Assembly: GCA_963848355.1 (NCBI GenBank)
Contig: CAWKDG010000001.1
Coordinates: 682,001-746,000, forward strand
Length of the DNA: 64,000 nt
Origin: CAWKDG01 sp963848355
Lineage (GTDB): Bacteria > Actinomycetota > Acidimicrobiia > Acidimicrobiales > UBA8190
Reading direction: 5' to 3'
Made by a program: the position numbers and the translations under genes. Below are positions 17,308 through 26,577 of the stretch, piece by piece (position 1 is the stretch's first letter; every line of letters begins with the position of its first letter). A model generated the notes under the pieces. The model had not been told where the DNA came from, searched no databases, and saw nothing but the letters and a program-made list of their open reading frames with translations.

Positions 17308-19143
17308 ATGACGAGGCGTAGCGGTCGTGAGTCGTACTCCGGCCAAACCTTGGCAGGGTCATCGGAAGCCTCGGCCGAGCTTCGGACCCTGGGCCAATCC
17401 CATGTGATCGGCGCCTCGACAGCCGACGTCGGGAACACCCGCGAGCGCGTCCGCCAGCGCAAGCTCTTTCGGCTCGGGCTCGTCCTCCTCCCCATCGCCC
17501 TCCTGCTGGTGGCCCGGGCCGTCTTCTGGGGCGGGCGCGCCTTCGCCATGCCGCACTTCCCCCACGCCCTGACGCCCTACCTCCCGGCCATGGCCCTCAT
17601 CGCTCTGCTGGGATGCGCCATCCTCATCCCGCTGCTCGGTGCCGGCCGGTCCCCGCACATCCTCTACCGCCCGAGTGAGATCGACGTCCGCTTCGAAGAC
17701 GTCCGTGGAGCCGGGCTGGTCGTCGACGAGGTCGTGAAGACGCTCAACCTCTTCCTCGGCCACCGCAAGTTCACCGAACACATGGGTGGTTCGCCCCGCC
17801 GGGCGCTGCTGTTCGAAGGACCACCGGGAACGGGGAAGACGTACATGGCCAAGGCCATGGCGGCCGAGGCCGGCGTCCCCTTCCTCTTCGTCTCGTCGTC
17901 CGCCTTCCAGTCGATGTACTACGGCCAGACGAACCGCAAGATCCGGTCCTACTTCAAGGCCCTGCGCAAGTACGCCCGGCGTGAAGGCGGTGCCATCGGA
18001 TTCATCGAGGAGATCGACGCCATCGGTGGCGCTCGCGGCGGTATGGGTATCGGGAAGGCGGAAGGCGTCTCCGGCGTCGTCAACGAGCTTCTCGTGCAGC
18101 TTCAGTCGTTCGACCAGCCGCCCATGATGATGCGCCTGGGCACCGCGCTGCGCGACCTGGTGAACGGCTGGTTGCCCTCCGGTCGCCAGCTGCAGAAGAC
18201 GCCGGCGACGCCGGCCAACATCCTCGTCATCGGCGCCACCAACCGGGCCGCCGATCTCGACCCCGCCCTCGTCCGACCCGGACGCTTCGACCGCACCATC
18301 TACTTCGACCTGCCCACCCGGTCGGGCCGTCGCGAGATCATCGACTACTACCTGGGGAAGAAGGCCCACGAGGCCGAGCTCGACGACCCGGCCCAGCGCG
18401 ACACGCTGGCGGCGGTGACGTTCGGGTACTCGCCCGTGATGATCGAACACCTCCTGGACGAGGCCCTCATCTGGGCCCTTCGTCGCCAGGGCGACCGCCT
18501 CTCCTGGGCCGACATCCAGAACGCCAAGATGACCGAGGAGATCGGCCTGGCCCAACCGGTCGAGTACGCGGAGGCCGAGCGACGGACCATCGCCACCCAC
18601 GAGGCTGGCCATGCCGTCGTGGCGTGGCTCGTCGGTAAGGGACGCAAACTCGACGTCCTCTCGATCATCAAGCGCAAGGACGCCTTGGGCCTCCTCGCCC
18701 ATTCCGAGGAGGAGGAGCGGTTCCTCAAGACCAGGACCGAGATGGAGGCACTCATCGCCATCGCCTTCGGAGGGATGGTGGCCGAGGAGATCTTCTTCGG
18801 TGAGGCCAGCTCCGGGGTGGCCAGCGACCTGAAGGCGGCGACGATCGCCACCTGTCAGATGATCGGCAGTCTGGGCATGGGGACCACGTTGATCTCCTCG
18901 GCCGCCCTCGAAACCGGTGGAGGCGGCAACATCGTGGCCAAGGTCCTGTCCACCGAAGACGGCCACGACGAGGTCGAGGACGTCCTGCGCCGGGCCAAGG
19001 CCGAGGTGCGTGACCTGCTCGAGAGGAATCAGTGCGTCGTGGAGGGTCTACGCGATGCCCTCCTCGAACGCGACGAGCTCGTCGGAGCTGAGATCCTCGA
19101 AGTCATCTCCTCGGTCGGGCCTGCCTTGGAGGCGCAGATCTAG
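17308..19143 (+). CDS. FtsH-like membrane-anchored AAA+ / M41 metalloprotease
   Basis: 611 residues; the ATG at 17308 has GGAAGGGAC about eight bases upstream. Two membrane segments (about residues 53-75 and 90-112) flank a very short external loop, unlike the larger loop of canonical FtsH. Walker A is GPPGTGKT (171-178). The Walker B region reads GAIGFIEEIDAIGG (229-241), with Glu where the Mg-coordinating Asp normally sits. The second region of homology is around 309-330 (GATNRAADLDPALVRPGRFD), preceded by an unusual insert. The M41 zinc motif HEAGH is at 431-435 and the third ligand Asp is in VASDLKAAT. Probably a specialised membrane-protein quality-control protease; the housekeeping FtsH may be elsewhere. 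Confidence 0.88.
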   Translation: MTRRSGRESYSGQTLAGSSEASAELRTLGQSHVIGASTADVGNTRERVRQRKLFRLGLVLLPIALLLVARAVFWGGRAFAMPHFPHALTPYLPAMALIALLGCAILIPLLGAGRSPHILYRPSEIDVRFEDVRGAGLVVDEVVKTLNLFLGHRKFTEHMGGSPRRALLFEGPPGTGKTYMAKAMAAEAGVPFLFVSSSAFQSMYYGQTNRKIRSYFKALRKYARREGGAIGFIEEIDAIGGARGGMGIGKAEGVSGVVNELLVQLQSFDQPPMMMRLGTALRDLVNGWLPSGRQLQKTPATPANILVIGATNRAADLDPALVRPGRFDRTIYFDLPTRSGRREIIDYYLGKKAHEAELDDPAQRDTLAAVTFGYSPVMIEHLLDEALIWALRRQGDRLSWADIQNAKMTEEIGLAQPVEYAEAERRTIATHEAGHAVVAWLVGKGRKLDVLSIIKRKDALGLLAHSEEEERFLKTRTEMEALIAIAFGGMVAEEIFFGEASSGVASDLKAATIATCQMIGSLGMGTTLISSAALETGGGGNIVAKVLSTEDGHDEVEDVLRRAKAEVRDLLERNQCVVEGLRDALLERDELVGAEILEVISSVGPALEAQI

Positions 19144-20356
19144 TTCTCGACGTCGCACCGGGGGGAGGCGACGTCGACCCAGGGGCAGCGCCGCGGCGGC
19201 GGCGCTGCCCCTCATCTCGTCCTTCGTGGTGCAGCGACCACCAACCCCCGTCACCGACGACCGCTCCGGCCGCCGCCAGCTGCTCGAGGGCTTCGGCCAC
19301 GTCGGCCAGAGGGAGCCCGCAGCGACGGACCACGGTGTCCAGACTGGCCGGGTCGTGATCGAGGGCCCGCAGTGTCCGGGCCGCCTCGGGACTCGGGGCG
19401 ACCGGCCCCGGTCCGGGCCCGGTCGATGTCCGGATCAACGCCCGAGGGGGGACGATCCCCGGTCGGCCGGTGACGGCCAGCTCGAGGGCGGCCAACACGT
19501 CCTGGACATCACGCGCCGGGGCAGCGCCGTCCACGAGGAGGGCGTTGCACCCGGCCGAGGCGGAGCTGCGCACCGAGCCGGGCACGGCCAGCACGCCCAC
19601 ACCGCGATCCACCGCTGCTTTGACCGCGTGCAGCGCCCCACCCGTCCGGTGGCACTCGACGACCACCACCACATGGACCAGCGCCGCCATCATCCGGTTC
19701 CTTACGACGAAGCACCAGGCGGGAGCTCCGGCGGTTCCTGGCGCCCTTTGTGACAGGACGAGCCCGATGTCGGCGATGGCCCTCTGGAGCTGGACGTCGG
19801 CCCGGTGCACGGCGGCGTCGGGCGCCGTCCCCAGGACGGCCACGGGCGGACCCCCTCCGGTGGCGGCCACGGATCCGGCGTGGGCGGCGGCGTCGATACC
19901 CCGGGCCAGCCCGGACACCACCGCCACTCCGGCGTCGGCCAGGTCCCGACCCAGTTCGGCTGCCATGCCGAGGCCGTACGGCGTGGCACTACGGGTACCG
20001 ACCACCGCCACCCTGGGCCTCGGATCGGCAAGGGAGGGATCTCCCAGGCTGAAGAGGACTCCGGGAGCCTCGTGATCGTCGGCCAGGGCGGCGGGGTAAC
20101 CGGGCTGGCCGAGGATGTGGACTCGCACCCCGGCACGGACGCAGCACCTCTCGACCGAGTCGACGGCCAAGGCCCGGGCCTTGGTCTGGTACGCCCTTTC
20201 CGGGTCGGCGCCGTGCCGACCGTCGACCAGCGCCTCCCAGGCCTGGCGCGGCTCGTGCCCAGCGAGGAACTGGCGAGTCCGCACCGGACTGGTGCCGAGA
20301 GCGGCGATGGCGGCGGCGTAACGCTCGTCCTCGGTGAGGTACCCCCCGGTCGTCAT
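19103..20356 (-). CDS. dprA: DNA-processing protein DprA/Smf
   Basis: A 417-residue protein. An N-terminal SAM-like helical part is followed by the Rossmann-like DprA core: VAVVGTRSATPYGLGMAAELG (about residues 113-133), SGLARGIDAAAHAGS, the Arg-Asn-Arg motif in FVVRNRMMAALVHVVVVVE, and the closing PGSVRSSASAGCNALLVDGA. A winged-helix-like tail (DPASLDTVVRRCGLPLADVAEALEQL) ends in a basic low-complexity stretch. DprA loads RecA on incoming single-stranded DNA. Its start overlaps the comM stop (ATGA); its 3' end overlaps the convergent protease gene by about 40 bases. Confidence 0.9.
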   Translation of the reverse strand: MTTGGYLTEDERYAAAIAALGTSPVRTRQFLAGHEPRQAWEALVDGRHGADPERAYQTKARALAVDSVERCCVRAGVRVHILGQPGYPAALADDHEAPGVLFSLGDPSLADPRPRVAVVGTRSATPYGLGMAAELGRDLADAGVAVVSGLARGIDAAAHAGSVAATGGGPPVAVLGTAPDAAVHRADVQLQRAIADIGLVLSQRAPGTAGAPAWCFVVRNRMMAALVHVVVVVECHRTGGALHAVKAAVDRGVGVLAVPGSVRSSASAGCNALLVDGAAPARDVQDVLAALELAVTGRPGIVPPRALIRTSTGPGPGPVAPSPEAARTLRALDHDPASLDTVVRRCGLPLADVAEALEQLAAAGAVVGDGGWWSLHHEGRDEGQRRRRGAAPGSTSPPPGATSRTRSAPPRQARPRR

Positions 20357-21870
20357 GACGATGCACCGGAGGTCCGGCGGCCGCCGTCGCGGAGATGGAG
20401 GGCCTCTGCTATCTGACGGGGGCCGATCACCGGACCGGTGCCGTCGAGGTCACCGATCGTCCGGGCCACCCTCCGTACCCGGTGCAACCCCCGCGCCGAC
20501 AGGGATCCTGACCGCAAGCGCCGTTCCAACGACGCCGCCGCCTCGGGAGACAGCGGCGCCCACCGGTCCAGGGACTCCGGCACGATCTCGGCGTTGCACC
20601 GCACCCCGCGCGTGGCCGCCACCAGACGGGCGAAACGCACGCGCTCGGCCACGCTGGCCGAGCTCTCGCTCCGTGTCCCGCCCATCAGGTCTTCGACGTC
20701 GGGGCGCCCGAGGGAGAGGGCCAGGTCGAAGCGGTCGAGCAACGGCGCCGACAAACGCCGGGCGTACCGGGCCCGAGCGGCGTCGGTGCACCGGCACGCA
20801 CCAGGGGTGCTCCCCTCCCCGCACGGACACGGATTCATGGCTCCGACCAGCAAGAAACGAGCGGGAAGGTCGGCGGCGCGACGGGCGCGACGGATCCGGA
20901 CGACACCTTCCTCGAGGGGCTGGCGCAGCATGTCGAGGGCCACGGCGGGGAACTCCCCGAGCTCGTCGAGAAACAGCACCCCACAGTGGGCAAGCGAGAT
21001 CTCGCCGGGTCGCAGCCATGCTGTGCCGCCGCCGACGAGCGAGACCTCGGTGGCACTGTGATGCGGGGCCCGAAACGGCGGGCGCTCGACCAGGGCCCCG
21101 CCGACAAGAGCGATTCCTGCGGCCGAGTGGATGCGCGTGACCTCGAGCGCCTCATCCTGCTGCAGCGGAGGCAGAAGACCCGGCAACCGGGTGGCGAGCA
21201 TCGTCTTCCCCGAACCGGGAGGTCCCACGAGGAGAAGGTGGTGCCCACCGGCGGCTGCCACCTCCAGGGCCCGACGACCGACGGTCTGACCCCGGACATC
21301 GGCCAGGTCCGGCATGGGCCGGTCCGCCGTTCGCTCGCCGGGGACATCGACGGGGTCCGCCCACGGACCCTCTCCTCTCAAGGCGGCGACGAGCTCGCCC
21401 AGGTTCGCCACTCCCCGCACTTCATGGCCGCCGACCAGCCGCGCGTCGGCGGCGCACTCGGCCGGCACCACGACGCGGTTGCAGTCCAGCGCGGCGACCA
21501 TGGGCACGATCCCGGGTACGCGCCGCAGTGAGCCGTCGAGCCCGAGCTCTCCGATACAGGCGGTGCCGCCGACGCACTCGCCCGGCAGCGTCCCGTCGGC
21601 CACGAGCACGCCCACGGCGATCGGCAGGTCCAAACCTGATCCACCCTTGCGCGTCCCCGACGGAGCCAGATTTACCGTTATCCGGTGCCTGGGCCAGGCC
21701 AGTCCGCTCGACGACACCGCCGCCCGGACGCGATCACGTGCCTCACGGACGGCGGCGTCGGGGAGTCCGACGACGGTGAAGCCGGGAAGGCCGCTCGAGA
21801 CGTGGACCTCCACGGTGACGCGACGGCCGTCGACCCCGTGCAGGGTGGCGGATGGTATCGAGGCGAGCAC
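20353..21870 (-). CDS. comM: ComM/YifB-family Mg-chelatase-like AAA+ helicase
   Basis: 505 residues from a GTG (VLASIPSATLHGVDG) with GGGAG about seven bases upstream. The N-terminal Lon-protease-like domain contains VSSGLPGFTVVGLPD and NLAPSGTRKGG. The AAA+ part has Walker A GPPGSGKTML (about residue 215), a PFRAPHHSATEVSLVGG segment, Walker B LFLDELGEF and the Cys cluster MNPCPCG with a following CRC. ComM promotes branch migration during transformation. It is followed by dprA with a four-base overlap. In many actinobacteria yraN precedes comM; here yraN is 14 kb away. Confidence 0.92.
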   Translation of the reverse strand: MLASIPSATLHGVDGRRVTVEVHVSSGLPGFTVVGLPDAAVREARDRVRAAVSSSGLAWPRHRITVNLAPSGTRKGGSGLDLPIAVGVLVADGTLPGECVGGTACIGELGLDGSLRRVPGIVPMVAALDCNRVVVPAECAADARLVGGHEVRGVANLGELVAALRGEGPWADPVDVPGERTADRPMPDLADVRGQTVGRRALEVAAAGGHHLLLVGPPGSGKTMLATRLPGLLPPLQQDEALEVTRIHSAAGIALVGGALVERPPFRAPHHSATEVSLVGGGTAWLRPGEISLAHCGVLFLDELGEFPAVALDMLRQPLEEGVVRIRRARRAADLPARFLLVGAMNPCPCGEGSTPGACRCTDAARARYARRLSAPLLDRFDLALSLGRPDVEDLMGGTRSESSASVAERVRFARLVAATRGVRCNAEIVPESLDRWAPLSPEAAASLERRLRSGSLSARGLHRVRRVARTIGDLDGTGPVIGPRQIAEALHLRDGGRRTSGASS

Positions 21871-22100
21871 GACGAACTCCCAGAGGCGTTGCGGGGAACG
21901 AACCCACGTTGCTTCGCTTGAGGGCCCTTGCCTGGCGTCGGCCACACGAGACGCATGCAGCACCGTAGGAAAAGGGTGTGACACCCCGACACCCTCCCCA
22001 CCACACGCGCTCCGTCTGCCAGCGAACTAGGGACGAATTGCCCTGTTCGCAGCCTCCGTCGGGCGCGATAGTCGACAAAGGGGCAAGACCGAGGCGAACC

Positions 22101-23036
22101 ATGGCGATATCCGTCAGGCGTACCAAGCAGGGGAACGGGGGTGTCCTCGCCCCTTTGGCGACGTTGATCGCCCAGCGCATCGCCGACGAGAGGGACGGGG
22201 AGATCGTACATCGGGACCCCGAATTCGTGAGCCATCTCGTCCCCACCGTTCAGCGCTTCATGCGTTACTTCTCGCCCGAGGTACGGGGGATCGAGAACCT
22301 CCCCGCCTCCGGGCCCGTGCTCGTCGTCGGTAATCACTCGTGCCTGTTCTACATGCCCGACACCTGGGTGGTGGCTCTCGCCATCACCGCCCGCCGGGGT
22401 GCCGAGACGCCGGCGTACGCCCTGGTCTATGACCTGCTGTTGGGCATCCCGGTCGTCGGATCGGCTCTCAGGCGCCTGGGCGGCATCCCTGCCAATGGAC
22501 ACGAGGCCGAGCGCGTCCTCGCCGAGGGTGCCGCCGTTCTCGTGTACCCGGGCGGAGACTTGGAGGCGTGCCGACCGTGGACCGAGCGGAACCGGATCGT
22601 CTTCTCCGGCCACGCGGGCTTCATTCGCCTGGCGCTGCGCGCCGGCGTGCCCGTGGTGCCTGTCGTGAGCTACGGCAGCCACCACGCTGTCGTGATTCTC
22701 TCGCGTGGCGAGAGCCTGGCGCGCGTGTTGGGTCTGAACAGGCTGCGGATCAAGGTGTTCCCGATCGTCCTCGGCCCGTTCGGCGTCACCTCGGTCCTGA
22801 CCCCACCGCCGCCCATGCCGGCGGCCGTGACCGTGGAGTTCATGGCGCCGATGGACTGGACTGGGCTTGGGCCCTCCGCGGCCGACGACGACGTCGTCGT
22901 CGAGACCTGCTACAAGGAGATTACAGACGCCATGCAGGCGACCCTCGACCGTCTGCATAGCGAGCACCCTCACCCCCTCCTGCGCGGTTGGTCCCGTTTC
23001 CTGCGTGGCGACACCGGGTCGATGGTGACCTCGTAG
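22101..23036 (+). CDS. Lysophospholipid acyltransferase-like (PlsC-fold) acyltransferase
   Basis: 311 residues. The catalytic block I is VVGNHSCLFYMPDTWV (about residues 75-90), an NHS...D variant seen in the 1-acylglycerol-3-phosphate/DGAT-like branch. Block III is VLVYPGGDLEACRPW (about 145-160), in the style PGGxxE/D...R of the same branch. Later RAGVPVVPVVSYG is block IV. No membrane segment is obvious. It probably transfers acyl groups to glycerolipids or a related acceptor. Start at ATG with GAGGCG just upstream. Independent gene, divergent from comM. Confidence 0.83.
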   Translation: MAISVRRTKQGNGGVLAPLATLIAQRIADERDGEIVHRDPEFVSHLVPTVQRFMRYFSPEVRGIENLPASGPVLVVGNHSCLFYMPDTWVVALAITARRGAETPAYALVYDLLLGIPVVGSALRRLGGIPANGHEAERVLAEGAAVLVYPGGDLEACRPWTERNRIVFSGHAGFIRLALRAGVPVVPVVSYGSHHAVVILSRGESLARVLGLNRLRIKVFPIVLGPFGVTSVLTPPPPMPAAVTVEFMAPMDWTGLGPSAADDDVVVETCYKEITDAMQATLDRLHSEHPHPLLRGWSRFLRGDTGSMVTS

Positions 23037-23216
23037 CCACCCGTCTCGCGATCCGTCGCCGTCCGAAGTGCGGAACCGAGTAGGCGAGACGTCCTCGGGA
23101 TCCGTCCAAGCGAGAGGTGGTTGAGTTGTCCCGAACAGTCACTTTTTCCCAATGCCCGGGCCGAGAGGGTCCAACGGCCCTGGGCGCGACGGCGCTGGCG
23201 GCAGACACTGGAGGTG

Positions 23217-24080
23217 ATGACTCGTCTCGAAGAGCACCATCAGGTTCTCGGAACGTTGCCCCGTCGTCCGACCGCCAGACGACCGAGGCGTCGCCGGTGG
23301 CCGTGGATCGTCGGTGCCGTCGTCCTCCTTGCCGGCAGCGGCGTGGGTGTCATCTGGCTGACGGCGAGCCGGGCGAGGCCGGTGACCATGCAACAGGCCG
23401 AATCCCGGCTCGGCAAGGCCAGGCTCGATCCTTCGAACGACACACGACCGACGCCAGGGGTCTACCGGTATACGGGTTCGGGCACGGACACTCTGTCGCT
23501 GCCGCCACTGTCTCAGCCAGAGGGGCCCATGATGCCCGGGACGGTCACCCTTCGGGGAGCCGATTGCTGGAGCTTCACGATCGACTACAGCACGCATCAC
23601 TGGCAGGCATGGAACTACTGTCTCCGCGGCGGCGCTCTGTGGGAGACCGGCGGGCGGGTATGGCAGCTGTGGGCCATTGGCCCCGTCGACATCACCAACC
23701 TCACCTCGATCAGTTGCTCCCCGGGAACCATGGCCGAACCGGTCCAGCCCTCGCGAGACGAACGCTGGATGTCGAGCTGCACCGGGACCAGCACCGAGGT
23801 CAAGGGACAGATGACCAGCGCCGGTCCCTACCGGTTCGAGGGTGATGTCACCGTCTTGGTCGGCGGCCGACCCGTTCGAGCCGCCCATTTTCTGGAGTTG
23901 CGAACCGACGCGGGCGCTCAGCGGGGTACCGAGCGCTCCGAGGTGTGGACGAGGGTGAGCGACGGCCTGCCCCTGCGCCTCGAGCAGGACATCAAGGTCA
24001 CAACCTCGACGCCCTTTGGGACCTCCACCTACACCCAGGTGGGTGACTTCACCCTGGCGTCATTGACGCCGCACCGCTGA
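23217..24080 (+). CDS. Membrane-anchored secreted hypothetical protein
   Basis: About 287 residues: a basic cytoplasmic N-terminus of 30 residues (including RRPRRRRWPW), one membrane anchor (IVGAVVLLAGSGVGVIWLTA, about residues 31-50) and an external domain rich in Trp, Thr and beta-strand pattern with four Cys. No family recognised; the shape, a beta-rich lipid-binding-like domain with TPGVYRYTGSGTDTLSLPP, recalls DUF-type LolA/LppX-like proteins, but that is only an impression. The ATG has GGAGG too close for good spacing; a TTG at 23121 or GTG at 23214 are alternatives, so the start is uncertain. Confidence 0.6.
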   Translation: MTRLEEHHQVLGTLPRRPTARRPRRRRWPWIVGAVVLLAGSGVGVIWLTASRARPVTMQQAESRLGKARLDPSNDTRPTPGVYRYTGSGTDTLSLPPLSQPEGPMMPGTVTLRGADCWSFTIDYSTHHWQAWNYCLRGGALWETGGRVWQLWAIGPVDITNLTSISCSPGTMAEPVQPSRDERWMSSCTGTSTEVKGQMTSAGPYRFEGDVTVLVGGRPVRAAHFLELRTDAGAQRGTERSEVWTRVSDGLPLRLEQDIKVTTSTPFGTSTYTQVGDFTLASLTPHR

Positions 24081-24127
24081 TCGGCGACGTGGCTCCGATC
24101 GAACGGAGCCGTCGGTGCATCTGAGCG

Positions 24128-25183
24128 CTACTCCTCCTCGTCATCCGGCGGCGCGCTGGTCAGGAGCTCCCGCCAGCGCTTTTCGGGCACCTGGACGGGA
24201 GTCGTCGTCTTGAGGAAGTCCTCCAGGACGGCCAGGAAACGGTCAGCGTCCTGCCACGGCAGGAAGTGTCCGGCGCCTTCGAAGATTTCCAGTCGGGCAC
24301 TGGGAATGGCCTCGGCCGCCCGGTAGGCGTGGGCCACAGGGATGATGCGGTCGTGGTCCCCCCAGACGATGAGAGTCGGAACCGCCGCAGCCAGGTACAA
24401 CCGGTCATGGGCGCTGACGCGCTGACCGGCGACATCGATCACTGACCGAACGGTGTGGATGAAGGCCATCTGCCCGTGTCGATCGGTCAAGGTGGTGTAG
24501 CTGCGCCACACCTCGGCGAGGGTGTCGCTCGGTCGCCAGCCCACACGGCGGGCCATCGTGCCCGGCCACTCGCCTATTTCCCGAATCCGTCGGTGCAGGA
24601 GGAGCGGGAGCACGTATTCGGCGCCGGGAAGTGTCACCGCCTTCAGCAGTGGGCTGACCTCCTTGCCGAGCCCACCGGAGGCAACCAGCACCAACCGTTG
24701 GGCCCAATCCGGGAACTGGTAGGCGAACTGCATGGCCACTCCCCCGCCCAGTGAGTGTCCGACCAGTGTGACGCGCTCCTTCCCGAGCACAGCCAGCAGG
24801 TCCCGAATCCCGCTCGCATAGGCACCCAGCGAGTAATCACCACGAGGCTTGGCCGATTGCCCATGGCCCAGAAGGTCGGGGGCGATCACCGTGTAGTGCT
24901 TGGCCAGGGCGGGCATCACAGACCGCCATGTCGTCGAACTCCCGGCTATGCCGTGGATGAGCAAGATCGTCGGGCCCTTCCCCGCCATCCGGTAGCTGAC
25001 GTCGTGGCCGTGGATCTGGACTGTGCGCAGATGGAAGGGGCCGGCCTCTATCGCTGATGGTTGAGTGACCACTCCAGCCGGTTCACCCTCCGCAGCTGTC
25101 GGTGCAGAATCGAGTCCCGTTCGCCTGGGGCGAGCCGCAATGGTCGATGAGTTGGTGGAATGGACGGTCTTCGCAGCCATCAC
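24128..25183 (-). CDS. Alpha/beta-fold hydrolase
   Basis: A 351-residue hydrolase. After an N-terminal 50-residue unstructured segment the fold begins: LLIHGIAGSSTTWRSVMP (oxyanion region, about residues 75-92), nucleophile elbow LVGHSLGGGVAMQFA (Ser near residue 145), acid in LIVWGDHDRIIPV and His in EGAGHFLPWQDADRF. A helical cap lies between. It resembles lipases and epoxide-hydrolase-like proteins of mycobacteria. In this neighbourhood of acyl-transfer and lipid genes a lipase or esterase role is plausible. The C-terminus is very acidic (DDEEE). Confidence 0.86.
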   Translation of the reverse strand: MMAAKTVHSTNSSTIAARPRRTGLDSAPTAAEGEPAGVVTQPSAIEAGPFHLRTVQIHGHDVSYRMAGKGPTILLIHGIAGSSTTWRSVMPALAKHYTVIAPDLLGHGQSAKPRGDYSLGAYASGIRDLLAVLGKERVTLVGHSLGGGVAMQFAYQFPDWAQRLVLVASGGLGKEVSPLLKAVTLPGAEYVLPLLLHRRIREIGEWPGTMARRVGWRPSDTLAEVWRSYTTLTDRHGQMAFIHTVRSVIDVAGQRVSAHDRLYLAAAVPTLIVWGDHDRIIPVAHAYRAAEAIPSARLEIFEGAGHFLPWQDADRFLAVLEDFLKTTTPVQVPEKRWRELLTSAPPDDEEE

Positions 25184-25201
25184 CTGGTGACGACTGTCGC
25201 T

Positions 25202-25489
25202 CTACTTCGTGGAAGAAGCGGATGTGCGATCAGAATCGGTCAGCGTCCTCTCCGCCACATCGAGGATGTTCTGGGCGAGCCGAGTCGAAGAGCCGACCAG
25301 TTGCTCCGTCATCTTGAAGGCCGAGTCGATGATCTTACGACGGGGTCGGTCGTTACCAGCCAGATCGGGAAACGCACTGTCCACGGTGTCGAGAAAGTTC
25401 CGAACGGCTTCGAGCGACACGTGCTCAGCATGATCTATGGAATCGATCAGACGCTTGGTGCCTTTGTCTTTGCCTTGCGTGGCAGTCAT
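25202..25489 (-). CDS. Small helical protein, phasin-like in character
   Basis: A 95-residue protein from the ATG with GAGAGGAATT upstream. It is predicted entirely alpha-helical with amphipathic repeats (KRLIDSIDHAEHVSLEAVRN, then IDSAFKMTEQLVGSSTRLAQ) and no Cys or Trp. Such small amphipathic proteins include phasins and lipid-droplet-coating proteins, and the neighbours include two WS/DGATs, but no family is recognised. The idea that it coats storage granules is an inference from shape and context. Confidence 0.55.
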   Translation of the reverse strand: MTATQGKDKGTKRLIDSIDHAEHVSLEAVRNFLDTVDSAFPDLAGNDRPRRKIIDSAFKMTEQLVGSSTRLAQNILDVAERTLTDSDRTSASSTK

Positions 25490-25679
25490 GGCAATTCCTC
25501 TCCGTTCCGGCTGGTCAGCCCAGCTTGCTCCTCGTTCCACTGTGACAAGCTCGCCGCCACACGAACAGAGGCTTTTGACCACTCGCGGAGCGCGGGTGGG
25601 TAGGCGCGCACCGTGGGATGCGCGTCGCGCTCGAAGACACGTCTCGCCGATGTTCGCCTCCCCATGGTGTCGGCTGCCG

Positions 25680-26510
25680 TCAAAGACCGACAAAGATCCG
25701 GGTGATGCGGTCCCTCACGCCTGTGGGAACCAGGCTGTGGGCGGCGACGATGCCCTGGGCGTCCCAGCCGACGAGGTAGCGCGCTCGTGGCGATCTGGCG
25801 CTGAGCGCCGCGCCGATGACTCTGGCCACCCTTTCGGAGTCGGCCATCAGTGGCAGATACGGAGCGAGGAGAGTGAGAGCACGACGGTATTGGGACTCGT
25901 AGCTCGAGCCGACACGACGGGCCAGTTCGGCCTCCATCTCGTTCCAGATATGGGTCTTCACTCCACCCGGCTCGATCAGGACGACCTTGATGCCGTCGCG
26001 GGCTACCTCGACACGCAAGGCGTCGGAGGCTGCCTCCAGGGCATGCTTGGACGCCTGGTACCACCCGCTGAATGGCGTCGTGGTCAGCCCGTAGATCGAT
26101 GAGATGTTGATCACGCGACCTTGGCCGTGGGCACGCATCCATGGCAGAGCCAGCCGGGCGAGGCGCATGGGTGCCACCACCATCGTCTCGAGCTGTTGGC
26201 GCGCCTCATCGTCGGTGACGTCCTCAATGGCTCCCACGCCCGAGTAACCGGCGTTGTTGACCAGTGCCCAGGGTCGAAGACGGTCGACAACCGTCCGGCA
26301 ACGTTCGGCGTTGGTGACATCGAGCACGACCGTCTCCACGGTGACGGAGGCCCTCGTGGCCGCTTCGATCACGGTTGCCGCCTTGGCCTTCGAACGGACC
26401 GAGCCCACCGAGCGATATCCAAGGCGAGCGAGATGCACCACCGTGGCCAGACCGACGCCCGAGTTCGCCCCGGTCGTGAGCACGGTCCGGTTGCCGCCGC
26501 CGGCACTCAC
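25680..26510 (-). CDS. Short-chain dehydrogenase/reductase (classical SDR)
   Basis: A 276-residue classical SDR. The cofactor motif is VLTTGANSGVGLAT (TGxxxGxG, about residues 10-23), NNAG is in VNNAGYSG, the catalytic Ser is in INISSIYG and Tyr-x-x-x-Lys is YQASK (about 160). The C-terminal part (FWTHIW-like VKTHIWNEME and beyond) resembles retinol-dehydrogenase-like or ketoreductase SDRs. Substrate unknown. It lies directly downstream of the KAS III-like gene on the same strand, 67 bases behind it, so the two may act on the same acyl product. Confidence 0.88.
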   Translation of the reverse strand: MSAGGGNRTVLTTGANSGVGLATVVHLARLGYRSVGSVRSKAKAATVIEAATRASVTVETVVLDVTNAERCRTVVDRLRPWALVNNAGYSGVGAIEDVTDDEARQQLETMVVAPMRLARLALPWMRAHGQGRVINISSIYGLTTTPFSGWYQASKHALEAASDALRVEVARDGIKVVLIEPGGVKTHIWNEMEAELARRVGSSYESQYRRALTLLAPYLPLMADSERVARVIGAALSARSPRARYLVGWDAQGIVAAHSLVPTGVRDRITRIFVGL

Positions 26511-26577
26511 GTCATCTTCCCGAGGTGGGACAGGGAGAACCCGGCAATGGGTGAACCGGACAACGCGTCACCATCGG

